Assembly: GCA_021775425.1 (NCBI GenBank)
Contig: JAJFHX010000017.1
Location: 31,837-95,836, forward strand
From: Hyphomicrobiales bacterium
Lineage (GTDB): Bacteria > Pseudomonadota > Alphaproteobacteria > Rhizobiales > HXMU1428-3
Length of the DNA: 64,000 nt
Direction: 5' to 3'
Below, piece after piece: positions 9,703-18,711 of the stretch. Below the pieces are notes generated by a model, which was not told the DNA's origin, made no database searches, and saw only the letters and a program-made list of their open reading frames with translations. Within the stretch, counting starts at the first letter, position 1. Every line of letters begins with the position of its first letter. Both the position numbers and the translations under genes were made by a program.

Positions 9703-9740
9703 CTTTATGTTACCAGTGAACCTTTATGTTACTAGTGTAC
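9703..9740. repeat. 19-bp tandem repeat, 2 copies
   Basis: CTTTATGTTACCAGTGAAC is followed directly by CTTTATGTTACTAGTGTAC, 17 of 19 positions identical. It lies between the MerR stop codon and tRNA-Pro. Confidence 0.85.
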
Positions 9741-9851
9741 AAAGTGAAGAATGATAGAATTCACTTGACGTCAGCTTATAAAAATTGAGAAAACAACCCA
9801 GACAGACACCTCATCTGTCTGTGAAACTAAATGACTTAAAAAACTGAATAG

Positions 9852-9929
9852 CGGAGCGTGGCGCAGCCCGGTTAGCGCACCGGTCTGGGGGACCGGGGGT
9901 CGTAGGTTCAAATCCTATCGCTCCGACCA
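9852..9929 (+). tRNA. tRNA-Pro (anticodon GGG)
   Basis: The acceptor arms CGGAGCG and CGCTCCG pair perfectly. The anticodon stem-loop CCGGT-CTGGGGG-ACCGG places GGG at positions 34-36, the T-loop is TTCAAAT and CCA is encoded at 9927-9929. A second proline tRNA with anticodon TGG lies at 39517. Confidence 0.97.
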
Positions 9930-10011
9930 GTTTATCTTTTTGAAAATTTATGCCCGAAGGTGAAGGAAGTGCTTGTTGAGCTCAACTTTCCATAAAAGGC
10001 GTTTCTAAAGC

Positions 10012-10845
10012 TTACCCCAATTGCACTTGCTTCCCATCAGCATAAACACCGATTTTCCCGTGCTCTGAAAATCGCAAAGCAACCTCAGAGTAATCCCCGT
10101 TATCATTCAGCAAGTGACTGTACTTTTCAATGAGCCTGTCAATCTCAGCTTGTGAAGAAGCAAGCTGCATAGCCTCAACAAAAGGCATTCGTTTTTCAAG
10201 TTCCACAACATGACTGCTGATCGCATGAAGCGAGCGAAGCTCACGATCCAGGCCTGTGTTTTGCTCTAATGCGGCTTTAAGCTCATTCCCATAAGCATAA
10301 TCATTGGGTAATATCATCCTGCCTTCAGAGTTATAGCTGATGCTCTCAGGCGCTTCGGGTATTTCAAACTCTTTCAATAGCTGTTGAAAACGCTCAGTCG
10401 CATGTTCAGAAAGCACTTTGAGATTAGATCGTGAAGGCAGCAGCAAAGGGACATCAGCAAGATTGGCATAATGTTTCGGCTCATTCGAAAAATAGTCATC
10501 AAGGTCAATTTCAATTTGACCGTGATTGCTGCTCACCACCGCCAGGTGATCCTTCTCTTTCGTCACGCTGGTATCATCAATATTTTCAGATGCATCTTCA
10601 TTTTGGTTAAAGTCAAAAGCTAAATCCGCAGACACAGCATTCACTTGAGTTGCTATAAGTGGGGCGGCAAAACTTGCCGGTGAATGGGAATTTTTTTCCA
10701 CATTTTCTCCAGATGTCAAAGCCTGCAATTGTACGTCGATTTCCGCCTGAAACAGTCCGGAACTCTTAAAATCCGGCGTGTTTTTACCATCGCTCATGTT
10801 GTCACGCTGCTTTTGTGGGTGAAAAGTGGCGCTTGAAATATCCAT
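10012..10845 (-). CDS. Hypothetical protein
   Basis: This 277-residue protein is not assigned to a family. It has no signal peptide or membrane segment. The N-terminal 130 residues look low in order and acidic (EIDLDDYFSNEPKHY). The C-terminal half is more ordered and helical, with ATERFQQLLKEFEIPEAPESISYN and ERFQ/EKY-type helices. The tail VALRFSEHGKIGVYADGKQVQLG looks like a terminal beta-hairpin. A strong AGGAGA ribosome binding site lies five bases before the ATG at 10845, which supports a real gene. Confidence 0.75.
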   Translation of the reverse strand: MDISSATFHPQKQRDNMSDGKNTPDFKSSGLFQAEIDVQLQALTSGENVEKNSHSPASFAAPLIATQVNAVSADLAFDFNQNEDASENIDDTSVTKEKDHLAVVSSNHGQIEIDLDDYFSNEPKHYANLADVPLLLPSRSNLKVLSEHATERFQQLLKEFEIPEAPESISYNSEGRMILPNDYAYGNELKAALEQNTGLDRELRSLHAISSHVVELEKRMPFVEAMQLASSQAEIDRLIEKYSHLLNDNGDYSEVALRFSEHGKIGVYADGKQVQLG

Positions 10846-10985
10846 ACGAGTCTCCTAAAGTTTCGTCCAGTTGAAAAAGCAGAGCAATATTTATACCGGT
10901 TTCAGGCAACTCTTAAGTCCTGAGTTCCGTCTGGATTATTCAATGTCTGTTTTGAAAATATCTGTCTCGAAGGTCTGAGTGATTG

Positions 10986-11034
10986 TGGATCTGACGTTTA
11001 AATGGATCTGACAAAAAAGATCTGACTTAAAAAG
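10986..11034. repeat. 17-bp degenerate tandem repeat, about 3 copies
   Basis: TGGATCTGACGTTTAAA, TGGATCTGACAAAAAAG and ATCTGACTTAAAAAG follow one another upstream of the GrpB gene. A weaker GGTCTGAG copy precedes them. The array lies within the promoter/leader interval. Confidence 0.65.
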
Positions 11035-11067
11035 AGTGGAATCAAACACCGAAAGAGTTGAGAACAA

Positions 11068-11613
11068 ATGTCAGTTACAATTCCAAACCCAATTCAGGTT
11101 GAACTCATCCCTCATGATCCTTTCTGGATTGATATGGCTGAAGATGAAGCCGGGCAGCTCAAACTGGCGCTGGGCGAGGTCGCAAGAGATATACATCACA
11201 TCGGCTCAACCGCGATCCCGACAATCATTGCCAAACCCATCATTGATTTGTTAGCCGTTGTCAGAAGTTTTAATGAGCTGGATACCAGAAGAGCCCATCT
11301 TGAAGCCGTAGACTATATCTGGTGCGGGGAGCTGGGCATAAAAAACCGGGTTTATTGTTATAAGAACGAACCAGATACGCAAAAGCGCCTGTTTCAATTG
11401 CATATCTTTCAACAAAATGACCCGAAGGTCGAACAGCATCTCGCCTTTAAAAAACGCTTGCTGTCAGATACAAACCTGGCTCGTGAGTATGAAAGATTAA
11501 AGCAGCAATGCCAGCTAAAGCACCCCAATGACAGCCATGCCTATTCTGGTTGTAAGGATCAATGGTTCAGCGCAATAGAAAATAATTTCGCTCAAGCCGG
11601 ACAGTCTTTCTGA
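11068..11613 (+). CDS. GrpB/UPF0157 family protein
   Basis: This 181-residue GrpB-type protein of the nucleotidyltransferase fold has HDPFWIDMAEDEAGQL, the conserved HHIGSTAIPTIIAKPIIDLLAVV (the GSTA/PxKPxID signature) and HLHIF-like QLHIFQQND. Family members are often fused to dephospho-CoA kinase; the activity of the stand-alone form is unproven. The ATG follows an AAGAGTTGAGAA stretch. The 11036 ORF in another frame is a shadow. Confidence 0.88.
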   Translation: MSVTIPNPIQVELIPHDPFWIDMAEDEAGQLKLALGEVARDIHHIGSTAIPTIIAKPIIDLLAVVRSFNELDTRRAHLEAVDYIWCGELGIKNRVYCYKNEPDTQKRLFQLHIFQQNDPKVEQHLAFKKRLLSDTNLAREYERLKQQCQLKHPNDSHAYSGCKDQWFSAIENNFAQAGQSF

Positions 11614-11688
11614 TATTGCGCAAAATTATTTAACAACCATGCCTGATTCTGAATCTGGGCCTGAGACTGAGACTGGCCGGCACTCTGT

Positions 11689-12936
11689 TTAATGGTTACG
11701 TGTGCGAAGCTGGTGCTCTTCAAGTTTCACGTAAGCAAACGCACCCCATATCAGCCCCATCAGAATATACAGTAACCGCCAGTGGTCAGTGTCGACTATG
11801 TAGTTCTCAATCAGCAGACCGAAAAAAGTACAGACAGCAATAGCATGATAATGGGTCCACGGCGCTCTGTATAAAATAACACTGATACCAAAATAAAGAG
11901 TAGTCAGCATCAGGATAAGAAACACCACACCCCCGATCCAGCCGGTTGAAAGAAACATGCTGAGATAGACATTGTGCGGCAATTCATGATGATAGTAATA
12001 TCCAAAATAAAGCGCGCCGATGCCAACAGGGTTTTCAAGTATGACATTCATCGCTTTTTTATGGCCGGCAAACCGCCCCTGGTCCCCAACATCATGAGTT
12101 TGTTTCAGTGTCGCCCGTTCTTCCCATAATTCCTGTACTTTAGGTGACTGGAGCGCAACCGCAAGCACCCCGATCAGCACAATAAGGCTGGCAACGCAAA
12201 GCCCGAAAATTTTCAGCCTTTGACGGGAGTTCGGCGCTGTTAAAACAAACACAGCCACATAACTGGCGCTGGCAATGCAAAACAGCATCCATGCGCCACG
12301 TGAAAAGCACATTAAAATACCAAACAGAAACAAACCCATCAGCCCGATTGAAACAAGGCCGGTGTTTGCGTCCCGTGTCAGCAGGCGGTGGAGGCAATAA
12401 AGAAATGCCGGCACCAGATAAGGACCAAACACATTCGGGTCTTTAAATGTTCCCCGCGCCCGGCCATATTTTGTAAACAGATCAAAAGAGCCGGGGATAA
12501 GGTCAAAATATCCGATAATTCCAGCCACTGCCGCTATGATCGCCCCGCACATATACCCATTCCAGACAAGCTCAAGATGCTGCCCCGGGTTGCGTGTAAT
12601 AAATGCGGCCAGCACCACGGCAAAAATCGAGAGATAAAGTGAAATCAGCATATGCTTGGCAGAGACAATGTAAAATTCATGCGTGCCAGCCGCTATCAGC
12701 CCACCAGCAATAACAATCATTAGCAACGCAAACATCAGCCCATGAATGGCAGTGAACCTGACAAGGCCAAACAACGGCATTAAAATGACAAACATCATCA
12801 TGAAAAGATCGCAAGGGGCAGGTTCTTTAATCACCACAGCATTAAGAAAAAACATCATCCAGACAAACAGAAACAGCAGCCGCCGCAAAGAGGCTGAAAT
12901 AGCAACAGAGCTGTCTAATGTGGCTGAAAAACTCAT
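11689..12936 (-). CDS. O-antigen ligase/Wzy polymerase family membrane protein
   Basis: This 415-residue polytopic protein of the WaaL/Wzy family has about ten hydrophobic segments. A central periplasmic loop lies between roughly residues 260 and 330, with DVGDQGRFAGHKKAMNVILENPVGIG and then HNVYLSMFLSTGWIGG. The HN-ylxxl motif is the family signature. Such proteins polymerise undecaprenyl-linked repeats or ligate polymer to an acceptor at the outer face of the inner membrane. Beside an initiating transferase and OPX genes, a Wzy-like polymerase role is more likely than LPS ligation. It lies 57 bases after the phosphotransferase gene in the same direction. Confidence 0.85.
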   Translation of the reverse strand: MSFSATLDSSVAISASLRRLLFLFVWMMFFLNAVVIKEPAPCDLFMMMFVILMPLFGLVRFTAIHGLMFALLMIVIAGGLIAAGTHEFYIVSAKHMLISLYLSIFAVVLAAFITRNPGQHLELVWNGYMCGAIIAAVAGIIGYFDLIPGSFDLFTKYGRARGTFKDPNVFGPYLVPAFLYCLHRLLTRDANTGLVSIGLMGLFLFGILMCFSRGAWMLFCIASASYVAVFVLTAPNSRQRLKIFGLCVASLIVLIGVLAVALQSPKVQELWEERATLKQTHDVGDQGRFAGHKKAMNVILENPVGIGALYFGYYYHHELPHNVYLSMFLSTGWIGGVVFLILMLTTLYFGISVILYRAPWTHYHAIAVCTFFGLLIENYIVDTDHWRLLYILMGLIWGAFAYVKLEEHQLRTRNH

Positions 12937-12993
12937 GAGATAGTAAAACTGTCTTTCTGTTCGTGATGGCTAAAGCAAAGCGGTGCTTGCTGG

Positions 12994-14532
12994 CTAGTAA
13001 GCATTGTCTTTATCAAAAATCAGGCAATATGGCGTCTTGAGGAGAATGTAGAGATCAAGAAAAATGGACCAGTTCTCAATATAATAAAGATCAAACTCAA
13101 CCCGTTTCTGGATTTTCTCTTCCGTGTCGGTTTCACCACGCCAGCCATTAATCTGCGCCCATCCGGTGATGCCGGGCTTCACTCTGTGCCGGGCAAAGTA
13201 ACCATCAACAACATCATGATAATTCTGCCGTGCCGCTTTGGCCTGCAAGGCATGCGGGCGCGGGCCAACAAGTGAAAGCTCACCTTTTAAAACGTTGAAC
13301 AATTGCGGCAATTCATCAATGCTGCTTTTACGTATAAAGCGGCCAACAGGTGTCACTCTTGGGTCATCTTTGGTAACAAGTTTTGCAGCAGCCTCATCCG
13401 ACATGTCGGTATACATGGAGCGAAACTTATAAACTTCAATCAGCTCATTATTAAAACCATAGCGTTTCTGCCTGAAAATAATCGGCCCCTTACTTGTCAG
13501 CTTGACGGCAAGGGCTGCCACAAGAAACAGAGGCGACAATGCGATGATGGCAAAAAACGCGATCACTTTGTCAAACAGCCATTTTAAAACAAAATCCCAG
13601 TCGGCCATGGGTTTGTCAAAAATATCAATAAACGGCACATTGCCAATATAGGAATAAGCCCTTGGTCTGAAGCGAAGCTTCGTCGTATGAGCAGCAAGGC
13701 GAATGTCAACCGGTAACACCCATAGCTTTTTTAAAACTTTCATCAACCGGCTTTCGGCCGTAAGCGGCAAGGTCACAATCAGCAAATCAATGCGCGATTT
13801 GCGCCCAAATTCGACCAGCTCATCATAATTACCAAGCTTCGGGTATCCCTCAATAACAGAGGGAACGCGGTCATCACTTCTTTCGTCAAACACACCGCAG
13901 ATGCGAATGTCAGTGTTTTCAGAAGCATCCAGTTCCTGAATGACATTAACAGCCTGCTCACCGCCGCCAACAATAACAGCCCGTCGGTAAATCCGTCCTT
14001 CGGTGCACCATTGTTTTAAAATCGCAGCAAAGGCAAAGCGAATGAATAAAACACCTAGAACCGAAAGCAGGTACCATGAGCCAAGCCATACCCTTGAAAA
14101 CACATCACCCATTTTAAGGAAAAAGATAGACGTGATAAGAAGGGCAAACACAAGTGTGATGCCAAGCCACAGTTTCGGCGTCTGCCTTATGGGGGAGTTA
14201 AAAGACTGGATGCTGTAAACATTAACCGAATGAAACACCATCGTCAGCACAATACAAAGACTGGCAATCGCGATCAGATAAGAGGAAATATGCGTGGCAA
14301 GCCCTGTTTCAACATAGGCAAAATATCCGGCAATACCAATGCCCGCGACCACAAGAGTTTCAAATAATCTGTATAGACCACTCAATACGATCGGCGAAAT
14401 AAGGGTGTTTTTTTCATCTGTGATGAGACCCTCTAGTTTCGGATATTTATTGGATGAGATTAAAACAGGCCCTTCAGGCTTTGTTTCAACATGTTTTGTT
14501 TCATTCTCGACATGCAGGTTCTGGTCAGACAT
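12994..14532 (-). CDS. Undecaprenyl-phosphate sugar phosphotransferase (WcaJ/HfsE-type polyprenyl glycosylphosphotransferase)
   Basis: This 512-residue initiating enzyme transfers a hexose-1-phosphate to undecaprenyl phosphate at the inner membrane. The N-terminal part has about four membrane helices, followed by a CoA-binding_3 (NAD-like) domain with VIVGGGEQAVNVIQEL. After another hydrophobic segment, the C-terminal catalytic domain has RQKRYGFNN, YKFRSMYTD, SIDELPQLFNVLKGELSLVGPRP and GWAQINGWRG. The exact sugar (glucose, galactose) cannot be read from the sequence. It is the first gene of a minus-strand pair with the polymerase. A GGGGTT ribosome binding site precedes the ATG. Confidence 0.93.
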   Translation of the reverse strand: MSDQNLHVENETKHVETKPEGPVLISSNKYPKLEGLITDEKNTLISPIVLSGLYRLFETLVVAGIGIAGYFAYVETGLATHISSYLIAIASLCIVLTMVFHSVNVYSIQSFNSPIRQTPKLWLGITLVFALLITSIFFLKMGDVFSRVWLGSWYLLSVLGVLFIRFAFAAILKQWCTEGRIYRRAVIVGGGEQAVNVIQELDASENTDIRICGVFDERSDDRVPSVIEGYPKLGNYDELVEFGRKSRIDLLIVTLPLTAESRLMKVLKKLWVLPVDIRLAAHTTKLRFRPRAYSYIGNVPFIDIFDKPMADWDFVLKWLFDKVIAFFAIIALSPLFLVAALAVKLTSKGPIIFRQKRYGFNNELIEVYKFRSMYTDMSDEAAAKLVTKDDPRVTPVGRFIRKSSIDELPQLFNVLKGELSLVGPRPHALQAKAARQNYHDVVDGYFARHRVKPGITGWAQINGWRGETDTEEKIQKRVEFDLYYIENWSIFLDLYILLKTPYCLIFDKDNAY

Positions 14533-14882
14533 TAGACACCAACCCCTTTACTCTTGTTACTTAATGCGGGCACACTGGCAGTACTTCAGGCTCTTAATCC
14601 CAGAAGAAGCATGAAACATGCCGACTATATAAAATCAGTCCTACGATTGGATGAAACTTTCCGGCAATAGTGAGAATTTTATTCTTTTGCTGAAAGTATG
14701 GTTAATATTCCCTTGTAACAAGAGTTAAAATTGATTGCAATTCAATCATCTAGGGGGATCAATCAAATAAATTTGTAAACGGAAATGAATGAGCCTCTGT
14801 CTGGCAGGAAGAACTGCCAAATCCGTCCCAAAACAACACAATCACGGCGGGAAGCATTAATTTTATTATGCTGGTTCATCAA
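14533..14882. other. 350-bp spacer with the presumed phosphotransferase promoter
   Basis: There is no supportable gene. It must hold the promoter and leader for the minus-strand phosphotransferase gene. An inverted repeat TGATTG-CAATT-CAATCA lies around 14732-14748, followed within 15 bases by GATCAATCAAAT. This could be a regulator site, but no family consensus is recognised. Confidence 0.4.
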
Positions 14883-16016
14883 TCAGCGTTTCAAAACGGA
14901 AAGATAAAAATCTGTGACCTGAGCAGCCATTGTTTCAATGTTAAACCGTTTTAATATCAATGCCTGCAGGCGCTGAGCTTTTAAAGCCTGCCTCGCCGGG
15001 TCACTGAGAAATTCAGCCATGGCGTTTTTGAGTGCCAGCGGATTTTCCGGTTCAATAAGCTGAGTGTCTGACCCCTCAACAATTTCATTGATGCCACCGA
15101 CATCAGTAGAGATCAGTGGTTTTTGAGCAGCCCCCGCCTCAAGCACAATATAAGGAAAGCTTTCGGCTCTGGAAGGAACCACCATAGCCCGCCCAAGTGT
15201 AAATGCCTGGCGGGCGGGCAGCCTCCCCGGGAATACGACCTGCTTAGACAGCCCAAGTGTTTCACTCATTTTGATAAATCTCTGGCTGTCTGGCCCATCA
15301 CCAACAATCACAGCGCTCGCAGCCGGAAACTGATCTTTAAGGAGTGAGAGCGCAGTGAGGAAAATATCGACGCCCTTTAATTGTCTCAACTCACCAACAA
15401 ACAGAAAATCAGCCGCCCCTTCAGCGAGCTCAACCGGCACAAATTCTTCTTCGGACACCCCGTTAGGAATAATGTTAACCGGGCAATACCCAGCCCCAAC
15501 CACCTCACTGAAAATACGGGCAGAATAAGCACTTTCAAAAATCAGCCCGCTGGACATGCGAGCGAGTTTGCGCTCAAGCCCAAGAAACAACCTGCCGGAA
15601 ATGCTGGTGGGTGAATAATGCAGGCTACCCCCATGAGGTGTGTAAAAACCAAGACAAGGGCTCATCCTGTTATGAAGACTGCGCGCCGCAAGCCGTGCGT
15701 AAGCCCCGCCCTTGGCACCATGACCATGTATGATCTGAGCTTGGCTATCTTTCGCAAAGGTTTTCACAGCCCGGTAGGCCGTATAGTCTGAAAATGATAA
15801 AAGGCGCGGCATTTTGGTTGATTGCACCCCAAGCAGACAAACCTCATGCAAACGTGCAATCTGCGGTTTAACGGAAGGGGTAAGAGTAGAGTGATCATAA
15901 ATCACCACCACCTCATGCCCAACCCGGGCCTGTTCAACAGCCAGATCAAACACATGACGAAACAAACCGCCAAGGGGGGCCCTTAAGCAATGAATAATCC
16001 GCAAATTTCGGCTCAT
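14883..16016 (-). CDS. Glycosyltransferase family 4 protein
   Basis: This 377-residue GT-B glycosyltransferase has an N-terminal glycine-rich acceptor loop APLGGLFRHVFDLA and HGHGAKGG. The C-terminal nucleotide-sugar domain has LFVGELRQLKGVDIFL and the E-x7-E motif AESFPYIVLEAGA, then DVGGINEIV. It would add a sugar to the lipid-linked exopolysaccharide repeat in the cytoplasm. It is the only glycosyltransferase of this kind in the locus, so other sugars must be added by enzymes coded elsewhere. It lies downstream of the OPX gene in the same direction with a 73-base gap. Confidence 0.9.
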   Translation of the reverse strand: MSRNLRIIHCLRAPLGGLFRHVFDLAVEQARVGHEVVVIYDHSTLTPSVKPQIARLHEVCLLGVQSTKMPRLLSFSDYTAYRAVKTFAKDSQAQIIHGHGAKGGAYARLAARSLHNRMSPCLGFYTPHGGSLHYSPTSISGRLFLGLERKLARMSSGLIFESAYSARIFSEVVGAGYCPVNIIPNGVSEEEFVPVELAEGAADFLFVGELRQLKGVDIFLTALSLLKDQFPAASAVIVGDGPDSQRFIKMSETLGLSKQVVFPGRLPARQAFTLGRAMVVPSRAESFPYIVLEAGAAQKPLISTDVGGINEIVEGSDTQLIEPENPLALKNAMAEFLSDPARQALKAQRLQALILKRFNIETMAAQVTDFYLSVLKR

Positions 16017-16089
16017 GAAATGTCTCGCTGTAGTTGATCAGCTGAAATGCCAAAAACAATATTATTATATTGAATGCAACTGAAACACC

Positions 16090-16917
16090 CTAAAAGAAAC
16101 GCTCACGAATATAAACGGTATCTCCAGGAAACACAGGGAAGTTTCTTGAGACCAGCAAAGTATAGCGTCGCCCTTTGTAAACCCGGCTAACCCGCATTTT
16201 CCGCTCATCAGCGCGCGCTGTGAACCCGCCAGCAATCGCTGCGGCCATTTCGGCTGTCATGCCAACAACATAGGGGAACTGACCTGCCGTCTGCACTTGT
16301 CCAAGCACAAAGAACGGGCGATAAGTGGCGACTTCAACGGAAACCTTCGGATCTCGTAAATATTTAGCCCGCAAAAGACCGGCAATGCGGCGCTCAACCT
16401 GTTTGGTGCTGGCACCGCGCGCTTTCACCTGCCCGACAAGCGGCACAGAAATATAGCCGCTGTCGTCAACGGTGTAGCTTCTTGTCAGAGTTCTCTGGCT
16501 ATACACAATCACCCGTAACCGGTCCCCGGTATCGAGCCGGTATTTCAGTGGCCACTGGCCGGTGCGGCGAAAAACATCAACCGGGTTAATCTCAGCGCGC
16601 TCGCTTTTCACCCAGTCATTGGTAGCATGTGTATAGGTTGTGTCCCACTCATCCGTGGTTGATGTTCCTCTGACACGATGAGCAATGCGCGTGCGCCAGC
16701 CAACAGTTTCCTCGGAAGCAAACTGCTCATCAAGCCCAAATCTAAATCCGGTGTCTTTCAGGGAGTTGGCCAAAGTACTATGGCCAGAAGGCTCAGGAAT
16801 AACATCCTGCTCACTAATCAACTCAAACTTATTTTCACCTGCTAGGTCTCTGTGGCTACAACCAGTTAAAACCAGCAAATAAATGAAAATTAAACTATAT
16901 TTTGCGATACTCATCAC
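16090..16917 (-). CDS. Polysaccharide export protein (Wza/OPX family lipoprotein)
   Basis: This 275-residue lipoprotein has the signal MMSIAKYSLIFIYLLVLTGCSH with lipobox LTGC. The poly_export domain follows: YRLDTGDRLRVIVYSQRTLTRSYTVDDSGYISVPLVGQV. An SLBB-like domain then has FFVLGQVQTAGQFPYVVGMT. OPX proteins form the outer-membrane channel for exopolysaccharide. The region between lipobox and poly_export (about residues 25-100) is an unusual extra segment. It is divergent from the chain-length protein across a 206-bp promoter region. Confidence 0.92.
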   Translation of the reverse strand: MMSIAKYSLIFIYLLVLTGCSHRDLAGENKFELISEQDVIPEPSGHSTLANSLKDTGFRFGLDEQFASEETVGWRTRIAHRVRGTSTTDEWDTTYTHATNDWVKSERAEINPVDVFRRTGQWPLKYRLDTGDRLRVIVYSQRTLTRSYTVDDSGYISVPLVGQVKARGASTKQVERRIAGLLRAKYLRDPKVSVEVATYRPFFVLGQVQTAGQFPYVVGMTAEMAAAIAGGFTARADERKMRVSRVYKGRRYTLLVSRNFPVFPGDTVYIRERFF

Positions 16918-17123
16918 TCAACACACCCATACATAACACAATTACTTTGGATGTAAGGGTAAAGCGATATGGTTAAAAATTATCTAAGAATGTTTTATTA
17001 TTGCACAACGTTAAAGTTTTGCTGGCAATTTACATGTTAATTCAAAGCTGATTCGCATATCACTGGATATATAACTTAACCGCTGACCGTTGAGTTAAAA
17101 ATAGAAGTAAAGGCAACGTAAAG

Positions 17124-18560
17124 ATGACAGATGCAAATGAAGTCAGTATTGGTGGACTTCTATCAACTATCAAATCTTCGCTGATAAAAATTCTGGCTTT
17201 CAGCCTGCTTTGTGCGGCTGCAACCTTTTTCATCCTCAGCAACATGTCACCACGTTACCTTTCAGAAGCCCGCGTTCTTGTCGCCCCGACCGCGACATAT
17301 CAGAACCCGGCTGCCGGGCGCAACCCTGAAGCCAGCCTTGTTGATCAGGCCACCATTCTCAGCCAGATACAGGTTATTCAGTCAAGAGACATCATCGGCC
17401 AGGTGGTTGATAATTTCAGCCTGTTAAAGGATGAAAAATTTCAGGAAATTTTACGTGGTCGTGCCGGCAACTCCATTGGCAACATCCTCTCTCATGGCTG
17501 GACAACAAGCTATGAAGATATGTCCACTGAAACCAGACGCGAACTCGCAATTGATACAATCATAGATGACATTCAGGTTGTCCCCTTGTCAGAATCTCGT
17601 GTCATTGGCATCAGATACCACAATTCAGATCCGATCAGAGCCGCAGGCATCGCCAATAGCCTGGCCAACGCTTATATCGAATGGCAACGCTCTGAAAAAG
17701 TATTACAAAATCAGGATGATTCCATTCGCCTCGCCCGTCTGATTGCCGACTTTAAAAAAGAAGTGAAAAGTTCAGAAGCGGCTGTCGCCAAATACCGGGC
17801 CCAGAAAGGCATTTTCAAAAGCAGCAGCACTGACGTTACGCTGGATAGACAGCAACTAACAGAACTGAACAGTCGCATCATCGCTGCAAGAGAACGCCGG
17901 GCAGAATCCGAAATTCGCGCCAAGCTGATCCGTGAAATGCTGGATAGAGAAGGTGAGGTTGCGAATGCCACAGAGACCATGCGCTCCCAGCTCATCCAGC
18001 GTTTGTTTGAACAAAAAACCAGAGTTCAGCGTTCTCTGTCTGAACTTGGCGCTACATTGCTTCCGTCTCACCCCCGCATTCGCCAGTTGCGCTCTGAGTT
18101 GCGCGGCATCAATCAGCAGATCAGGTCAGAAATGCGCCGCATTGTGCTGTCAGTTGAAAATGACGCCAAAATCGCCAGAGCCCGTGAAGAGTCTCTGGTC
18201 GAAAGTCTCAATCAGTTAAAGAGCCAGTCAACCCAGACTGATGGTGATGAAATCCAGCTCCGGGCATTGGAGCGCGAGGCCAGAACCAACAGAGACCTGC
18301 TAAACACCTATATGGCCCGTTTCAGAGACGCTGAAGCCAGAAAAGACAGCGCCATCGCGCCAGCATATGCGACCATCGTTTCAAAAGCCCATGTGCCAAG
18401 CTATCCTTATTTTCCAAAAGTCTTTCCTTATACCATGCTGATCTTCATGGCCGCCTTTCTTGCAGGTATTGCCATTGTTGTGATGAGGGCCGTCCTCCTG
18501 GCGGGGGATGACTTCAGAGCCAATAAAAATGAAGCTGAGTATACCCCCGGAACTTATTGA
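17124..18560 (+). CDS. Wzz/GumC-type chain-length determinant without kinase domain
   Basis: This 478-residue inner-membrane polysaccharide co-polymerase has a first membrane helix near residues 18-38, a large periplasmic region with a long coiled coil (roughly 195-370, many RE/EL heptads) and a second helix near 432-455. It ends 20 residues later, so there is no fused BY-kinase (no Walker A after TM2). The GumC/HfsA type co-operates with the OPX protein to control length and export. The conserved PSYPYFPKVFPYT precedes TM2. Confidence 0.9.
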   Translation: MTDANEVSIGGLLSTIKSSLIKILAFSLLCAAATFFILSNMSPRYLSEARVLVAPTATYQNPAAGRNPEASLVDQATILSQIQVIQSRDIIGQVVDNFSLLKDEKFQEILRGRAGNSIGNILSHGWTTSYEDMSTETRRELAIDTIIDDIQVVPLSESRVIGIRYHNSDPIRAAGIANSLANAYIEWQRSEKVLQNQDDSIRLARLIADFKKEVKSSEAAVAKYRAQKGIFKSSSTDVTLDRQQLTELNSRIIAARERRAESEIRAKLIREMLDREGEVANATETMRSQLIQRLFEQKTRVQRSLSELGATLLPSHPRIRQLRSELRGINQQIRSEMRRIVLSVENDAKIARAREESLVESLNQLKSQSTQTDGDEIQLRALEREARTNRDLLNTYMARFRDAEARKDSAIAPAYATIVSKAHVPSYPYFPKVFPYTMLIFMAAFLAGIAIVVMRAVLLAGDDFRANKNEAEYTPGTY

Positions 18561-18711
18561 GACCTCAGGGTACTCAGCAATCTGGCAAACTTCATATCAG
18601 TCTTTTAAAGCCATCTAAGCCATTAGGCTTAAAGATGAAAACTCTTATGGAATCTTAACTCTAACCTGCTAGTCTCCATTATTCTTGAACATATAAAAGA
18701 CCCAGGGACCA

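Noticed and set aside
11036-11254. 72-aa ORF overlapping the start of the GrpB gene
   Set aside because: It is an out-of-frame shadow; the GrpB frame has the family signature and correct length.
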